Shown here one piece after another: positions 6,220 to 9,946 of a stretch of 9,946 nucleotides of DNA. This DNA comes from Bacteroidota bacterium (GTDB lineage: Bacteria > Bacteroidota > Bacteroidia > JACCXN01): NCBI GenBank assembly GCA_947462515.1, contig CANHPJ010000035.1, forward strand, positions 1 through 9,946. Reading direction: 5' to 3'. The first letter of the stretch is position 1; the number at the start of each line of letters is the position of its first letter. The notes under the pieces are model-generated. The model made no database searches, was not told where the DNA came from, and worked only from the letters and a program-made list of their open reading frames with translations. Made by a program: the position numbers and the translations under genes.

Positions 6220-9200
6220 TTACTCTTCTTCAAAAAGTTTATTATCGTGAATAGTTGGATCATTAAACTCTACCTCCAAAGGCTTTTCTTGGCTTACCGA
6301 TTCTATTGCTTTTTCAGACTCTAAAATTATGTTTAGCTTTTGCTTTGCCTCGGCCAGAAGATCAGCCCCGGTATAATTCTCGATAATACTGTTCAGAGTA
6401 GCTTTAGCCTGAAAATTATCATTAATAGCCACGTAATTATCTGATAATAAGATGAACGCTTTGGCTAACCAATAATCATAAGAAGAAAACTTATCAGAAA
6501 ATTCAAAAATGGTTTTCTCGCATTCAGGGAAATTTTTCTGTAAAAATCTAACGTATGCTTCATTAAACTTGGCCTCTGCACCTATCTCGGTTTTGGAATT
6601 GGCTGCCGCCAATTGAAACTTTGTTAAAGCAAGATCCAATTCATTATTTAATATTGCCGCTTTCCCTATTACAAGGTTTGCTTCAGGAAGTAAATCGGCA
6701 GAAACATTTTGAGTCAAAACCAATTTACTGGCAAACTTCTCTGCAATTTCAACCTTGTTTAATTTATAGTTAGCACGCATCGATCCAACTATGGCATCTA
6801 AAATATTAGATGGCAGTTCAGCCAAAACCTCCAGCTTTAGGTAATTTTGAGCAGCTGCTTCATATTTACCCATGGTGTATTGTATTTTACTTGCTTTTGC
6901 CAACGCCCTTTCGGTGAACACATTACCAGCCTGATTAATAACGTATAAAAAGTCAGTTAGAGCTCCTTCATAATCTTTTTCGGAGTATTTGCACTCACCA
7001 AGATAATAATGCGCGTTCAGCTGAAATAAGCCCTGAGGATATTTATCAAAATAGGTCAACAGATTTTTTTTGGCGTTTTTCAAATCTCCTTTCATGTAAA
7101 AGCTTTCAGCCGCCTCATAATAAGTAGAATCGAGCGAGGTGGAACTTATCCCTATAAATGACAAACCCTTAACAAAGGCATCATATTCCTCTACTTTACC
7201 TGTATTGACATAGATATTCTTTATCGCCGGCAAGGCCTCAAAGGCTTCATTTGTATTTGGATAGTCGCCAACAACTCTTCTTAATACATCCAAAGCCAGT
7301 TCATCTTGTTTATCGTTATAATAAACCAAACCCTGACGCACCAAAGCCTTACTTACATTGCTGCTTTGAGGATGATCAGCAATAACCATTTTAAAATACT
7401 TAAGCGCATTTTCACTTTCACCCAATGCCTGAAATGTTTTTCCGGTTTCAAACTTGGCATCATCTATAAAGGTGGAATTCGGGTGATTCTTAAGCAATTC
7501 GGATAGCGCTTCAATTTTAAGTTCATTTTTTCCTGTCAAGCCCAAACTAACCGCTTTTTGATAAAGAGCATAATCTGAATTCGATGTTCCATTTATGATT
7601 GCCTGGGCATAAAAATCCTGTGCATTATAAAAATCCTTGTTTATAAAATAGCAATCTGCAATGCGCAAAAGGGCGTCATTGTGTTTCTTTTGATCTTCTA
7701 TTGGTTTAATGGTAGTGTATTTTCTAAACCATGAAATGGCTTCGGAATATTCTTTGGTAGTAAAATAAATATACCCCAGATTATAATTGGCAGAGAAATA
7801 CTCCGCTAAAGCTGCGGCTCCGGGCTCAAACAGAAATGTTTTATAGTTTGTTACGGAGGCCTTAAACTCTTTCAGGTTAAAATTCGATTCTGCAATCCAA
7901 TAGTAACATTGCGCATTAATATGTTTATCTTTTGGAAAAGTAAGGGCTTTTTCAAAATGAACAATCGCCTGGAGATAATTGCCGGAATGAAACAACTCGA
8001 CAGCCCTACAATAGGCAACTTTTTGATATGCATATTCTAAATCTCTTGTTTTATCCGTTATCGCCTCGAGTGATATCAAGGCTTCCTTGTAATTTTTGGT
8101 GGTAAGAAAAGCGTTCAATAAATACTTATAAGCTTCATTGCTTCTTGCTGTACCCTTATAATCATTCAAGTACGTCTGCAATGCATCAATAGCCTCGTTA
8201 AAAGGATGATAGGAGAGCTCGTAGGTTAATTTGGCATAGTTAAAGTGTGCATCTTCCTTCAAATCTTTATCAAAATCATATTTTGCAACAGACTTATAAG
8301 TGTTTCGGGCAAAGTTTTTGTTGTCCAGCTTCAAATAGCAATCAGCTATAAGATATAAGGCATTTTGAGCCAACTTATCCTCATAAGAAGACAATTCCTT
8401 GAAATATTCAATGGCACTATTATACTCCCCGGACTTGTAGTAAGCATAGGCAAGCTGGTAATAATCCTCAGGAAGTAATTTTGCCTGCGTTTTAGCATAC
8501 TGCTGCAGATATGAAATTGACTCCTTGTATTTTTGAGTTTTATAATACGACTCCCCTATCAATCGGGCAATCTCTGGAGCTCTTTTAGTATTGGAAGAAT
8601 CTAACAAGGGTGGAGCATACTCCAAAACCATATCATAACGTTCCTGTAAAAAATAAATTTGGGCGATGTAATAAGGGACTACAGAAGAAAAATTATCATC
8701 GTTTATTAATTTAATAAAACCGCCAAAGGCGGTTTCATAATTTTTCTGCAAATAGGCAATGTGTGAGTAATAATAAATGGCCGGACCCTTAAATGGGGTT
8801 TCGACATCCTTAATTTCAAAAAACATTTTTGAGGCTTCTTCAAACCTCAGTTCTTCAAAGTAAGAATACCCAAGCTTAAAATAATATTCTGCCAGCTCAT
8901 CTGTATTGAGGTCGTAAACATCGATTTTCTCAAGCCAATCAATGGCCTCCTTAAACTTCTTTCTTCTGAACTTAAATATTCCAAGATGAAAATATGCCGT
9001 TCTTAACTTATTGCTTTCAGGATAATTCTGTATAAATGCAAAAAGCAAGTCATCTGCATCTTTGCTGAATAAGTGAGCTGCGCAGATAGCTGCATAATAG
9101 TCTGAATTAACTTTTATTTCTGAAAAAATGGAATTATTATTTTTGGATGCCTTTATAAAAAGAGCCTGAGCTGCAGCATACTTCTCCTTATTAAATAACT

Positions 9201-9327
9201 CTAAACCTTTCTTATAATTCAAATCATTATCAGTATGCACTGATGTTTGCTGCCCTACAACGGCTCCGGCCATAATCAGCATACAAGCCAAAAACGCAAT
9301 AGTAAGTGCAAGTTTGATTTTATTCAT
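6220..9327 (-). CDS. Large exported TPR-repeat protein, probably periplasmic
   Basis: A 1035-residue solenoid protein. Residues 1 to about 25 form a signal peptide (MNKIKLALTIAFLAC, hydrophobic core, cleavage near VVGQQ); C15 lies inside the core in a poor lipobox context (FLAC), so a lipoprotein is unlikely. Nearly all of residues 35-1000 consist of TPR-like helical hairpins with the usual small/aromatic spacing; by eye I count about 25, for example 256-289, 288-316, 514-542, 624-652 and 774-800. The stretch around 600-700 resembles the TPR units of CpoB/YbgF and BamD. There is no catalytic motif. The last 30 residues are acidic and end in FEEE. TPR solenoids act as protein-interaction scaffolds, so the likely role is binding envelope partners, perhaps the barrel encoded 26 bases downstream. 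The start at 9327 gives the signal peptide and has a promoter element 22 bases upstream, with no Shine-Dalgarno sequence. An internal terminator-like hairpin lies at 8717-8735. The specific function is unknown. Confidence 0.9.
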   Translation of the reverse strand: MNKIKLALTIAFLACMLIMAGAVVGQQTSVHTDNDLNYKKGLELFNKEKYAAAQALFIKASKNNNSIFSEIKVNSDYYAAICAAHLFSKDADDLLFAFIQNYPESNKLRTAYFHLGIFKFRRKKFKEAIDWLEKIDVYDLNTDELAEYYFKLGYSYFEELRFEEASKMFFEIKDVETPFKGPAIYYYSHIAYLQKNYETAFGGFIKLINDDNFSSVVPYYIAQIYFLQERYDMVLEYAPPLLDSSNTKRAPEIARLIGESYYKTQKYKESISYLQQYAKTQAKLLPEDYYQLAYAYYKSGEYNSAIEYFKELSSYEDKLAQNALYLIADCYLKLDNKNFARNTYKSVAKYDFDKDLKEDAHFNYAKLTYELSYHPFNEAIDALQTYLNDYKGTARSNEAYKYLLNAFLTTKNYKEALISLEAITDKTRDLEYAYQKVAYCRAVELFHSGNYLQAIVHFEKALTFPKDKHINAQCYYWIAESNFNLKEFKASVTNYKTFLFEPGAAALAEYFSANYNLGYIYFTTKEYSEAISWFRKYTTIKPIEDQKKHNDALLRIADCYFINKDFYNAQDFYAQAIINGTSNSDYALYQKAVSLGLTGKNELKIEALSELLKNHPNSTFIDDAKFETGKTFQALGESENALKYFKMVIADHPQSSNVSKALVRQGLVYYNDKQDELALDVLRRVVGDYPNTNEAFEALPAIKNIYVNTGKVEEYDAFVKGLSFIGISSTSLDSTYYEAAESFYMKGDLKNAKKNLLTYFDKYPQGLFQLNAHYYLGECKYSEKDYEGALTDFLYVINQAGNVFTERALAKASKIQYTMGKYEAAAQNYLKLEVLAELPSNILDAIVGSMRANYKLNKVEIAEKFASKLVLTQNVSADLLPEANLVIGKAAILNNELDLALTKFQLAAANSKTEIGAEAKFNEAYVRFLQKNFPECEKTIFEFSDKFSSYDYWLAKAFILLSDNYVAINDNFQAKATLNSIIENYTGADLLAEAKQKLNIILESEKAIESVSQEKPLEVEFNDPTIHDNKLFEEE
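8717..8735 (-). other. Terminator-like hairpin inside the TPR coding sequence
   Basis: A perfect 8-bp inverted repeat (8717-8724 with 8728-8735), containing a five-pair G/C block, closes a 3-base loop. On the minus strand it is followed by TATTAAATTAATAA, giving a short T-run of four to five when the end of the stem is counted. It encodes residues 198-204 (ETAFGGF) of the TPR protein, about 0.6 kb into a 3.1-kb gene. Translation would normally keep it unfolded. It may be chance or a polarity site. Confidence 0.4.
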
Positions 9328-9349
9328 AAGCGTGCTTATTTATTCACGT

Positions 9350-9357
9350 CAAATATA
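9350..9357 (-). promoter_or_regulatory. Candidate promoter -7 element for the TPR-barrel-DUF1003 operon
   Basis: The minus strand reads TATATTTG, an exact TAnnTTTG match, 22 bases upstream of the TPR ATG. It is identical to the gyrB element at 3678-3685. The -33 element is not clear: an eight-base T-run begins 7 bases upstream, and the nearest TTG is about 27 bases upstream, slightly too far. No other promoter-like sequence is visible within the three-gene cluster. Confidence 0.6.
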
Positions 9358-9383
9358 AAACTGAAAAAAAAGCATAAGTTTTC

Positions 9384-9415
9384 AACAATTAACAAGTTAT
9401 TAACCATTAATTGTT
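9384..9415. repeat. Inverted repeat just upstream of the TPR operon promoter
   Basis: AACAATTAA (9384-9392) and its exact complement TTAATTGTT (9407-9415) are separated by 14 bases, which themselves contain the near-palindrome GTTATTAAC. The centre lies about 46 bases upstream of the -7 element. The stem is entirely AT-rich apart from one pair, and no T-run follows in a useful place, so an operator is more plausible than a terminator. Confidence 0.35.
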
Positions 9416-9584
9416 CATAGCTTAAACAAGATGCTCAAACCTCAAACTTTTGCTTTCATTGATTTTATTGACATCACATAAAAAAACAACAGAAAATAAA
9501 AAAAGTTGCGCATCAAATTTTCAAACATTTTGTTAAAAATTAGATCTTATCGATTGAGAATTTAATTGACCCAAAAAGCGAAAA

Positions 9585-9616
9585 AAAGCCTGTTTTTTTT
9601 TGAAAAAACAGGCTTT
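9585..9616 (-). terminator. Intrinsic terminator downstream of mazG
   Basis: A perfect 14-bp inverted repeat (9585-9598 with 9603-9616) encloses a 4-base loop. On the minus strand the stem is followed by TTTTCGCTTTTTGG, which with the end of the stem gives a run of seven T. The stem combines a GCCTG/CAGGC core with A/T runs at both sides. It lies 117 bases after the mazG stop codon and separates that gene from the TPR operon. The plus strand lacks a T-run, so it acts in one direction. Confidence 0.88.
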
Positions 9617-9733
9617 AAAAATCTAAAAATCAAATTATTAGACTTATTAAAAGTCATTTTCGATAAAGCTTTTTGAAAAACATTTATCTATAAGGATTAG
9701 TACATCTTATTTAATAATAAAACGAGAAGAAAA

Positions 9734-9946
9734 TCATAGTTTTTTTGCTTTGTTCCAGAACACATCCATTTCGGCCAAAGTCATTTCGCTGAGCGATTTA
9801 CCCAATTTTGATGCTTCCTCTTCTATATAGGTAAAGCGTTTAATAAATTTCTTATTCGTACGTTCCAAGGCATCTTCAGGATTTATTCCAATAAACCTCC
9901 CAAAATTAACAAGCGAAAAAATAACATCTCCAAACTCATCTTCCAG
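9734..9946 (-). CDS. mazG: MazG-type nucleoside triphosphate pyrophosphohydrolase (C-terminal part, cut by window edge)
   Basis: The last 70 residues of a minus-strand gene that continues beyond the window. MazG hydrolyses nucleoside triphosphates to monophosphates and pyrophosphate, cleaning the nucleotide pool. The visible part begins LEDEFGDVIFSLVNFGRF and continues GINPEDALERTNKKFIKRF, a near-textbook match to the C-terminal catalytic MazG domain. The EFGD segment supplies the second half of the paired ExxE...ExxD metal-binding motif; the first half lies outside the window. The protein ends DVFWNKAKKL before a TGA stop. The full-length family member has about 260 residues, so roughly three quarters is missing here because of the window edge, not through gene decay. 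It has its own terminator (9585-9616) and appears independent of the TPR operon. Confidence 0.93.
   Translation of the reverse strand: MEDEFGDVIFSLVNFGRFIGINPEDALERTNKKFIKRFTYIEEEASKLGKSLSEMTLAEMDVFWNKAKKL

Larger units (their letters stand above)
9328..9733. other. 406-base intergenic region between mazG and the TPR operon
   Basis: This AT-rich gap holds, in transcription order, the mazG 3' untranslated region (9617-9733), the mazG terminator (9585-9616), a stretch with only a weak 28-codon minus-strand frame (9442-9528), an inverted repeat (9384-9415) and the TPR operon promoter (9350-9357). I see no tRNA-like, riboswitch-like or repeated-array structure in the rest. Confidence 0.7.

Noticed and set aside
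7306..7506. Plus-strand 66-codon frame opposite the TPR gene.
   Set aside because: Antisense shadow of a repeat-rich gene with no recognisable protein features.
6220..9327. Lipoprotein signal at C15 of the TPR protein.
   Set aside because: The residues before C15 (FLA) fit a lipobox poorly and the hydrophobic core continues past the cysteine, so signal peptidase I cleavage near residue 25 is more likely.
9431..9481. Plus-strand 16-codon frame in the mazG-TPR gap.
   Set aside because: Too short, without promoter, ribosome-binding site or recognisable sequence.
9662..9688. Inverted repeat in the mazG 3' region (GATAAA with TTTATC).
   Set aside because: Only six weak pairs, then mismatches; the perfect hairpin at 9585-9616 explains termination better.

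Overview
The window looks like chromosomal DNA from a member of the Bacteroidota. It is AT-rich. GyrB is the short form of about 650 residues. Three genes are preceded by the TAnnTTTG type of -7 promoter element used by this phylum, and four of the five visible starts lack a Shine-Dalgarno sequence. The longest operon encodes an exported TPR protein and a plug-less TonB-receptor-like outer-membrane barrel, a pairing I associate with Bacteroidota. I cannot assign a genus. No tRNA, rRNA, CRISPR array, insertion sequence, phage gene or sign of recent transfer is visible.

All supported genes lie on the minus strand, so transcription runs from high to low coordinates. At the right edge is the C-terminal end of a MazG-type nucleoside triphosphate pyrophosphohydrolase (9734-9946, cut by the window edge), followed by a perfect 14-bp hairpin terminator. 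A 406-base gene-free gap (9328-9733) holds that terminator, an inverted repeat and a promoter. The promoter drives an apparent three-gene operon: a 1035-residue secreted TPR protein (6220-9327), a 564-residue outer-membrane beta-barrel (4499-6193) and a DUF1003 membrane protein (3791-4477). The gaps between them are 26 and 21 bases.

Downstream are two housekeeping genes, each with its own promoter-like element and strong intrinsic terminator: gyrB (1684-3645) and an M20-family dipeptidase (93-1520). No convincing terminator separates the DUF1003 gene from gyrB, so some readthrough is possible.

The part most worth attention is the TPR/barrel/DUF1003 operon. The sequence supports a periplasmic TPR solenoid of about 25 repeats made together with an outer-membrane barrel that has no TonB plug but has a distinctive N-terminal periplasmic segment. 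Their joint function is not something I can name. The barrel gene also carries a perfect AAGGAGG Shine-Dalgarno sequence, which is exceptional in this phylum. The rest of the window is ordinary.
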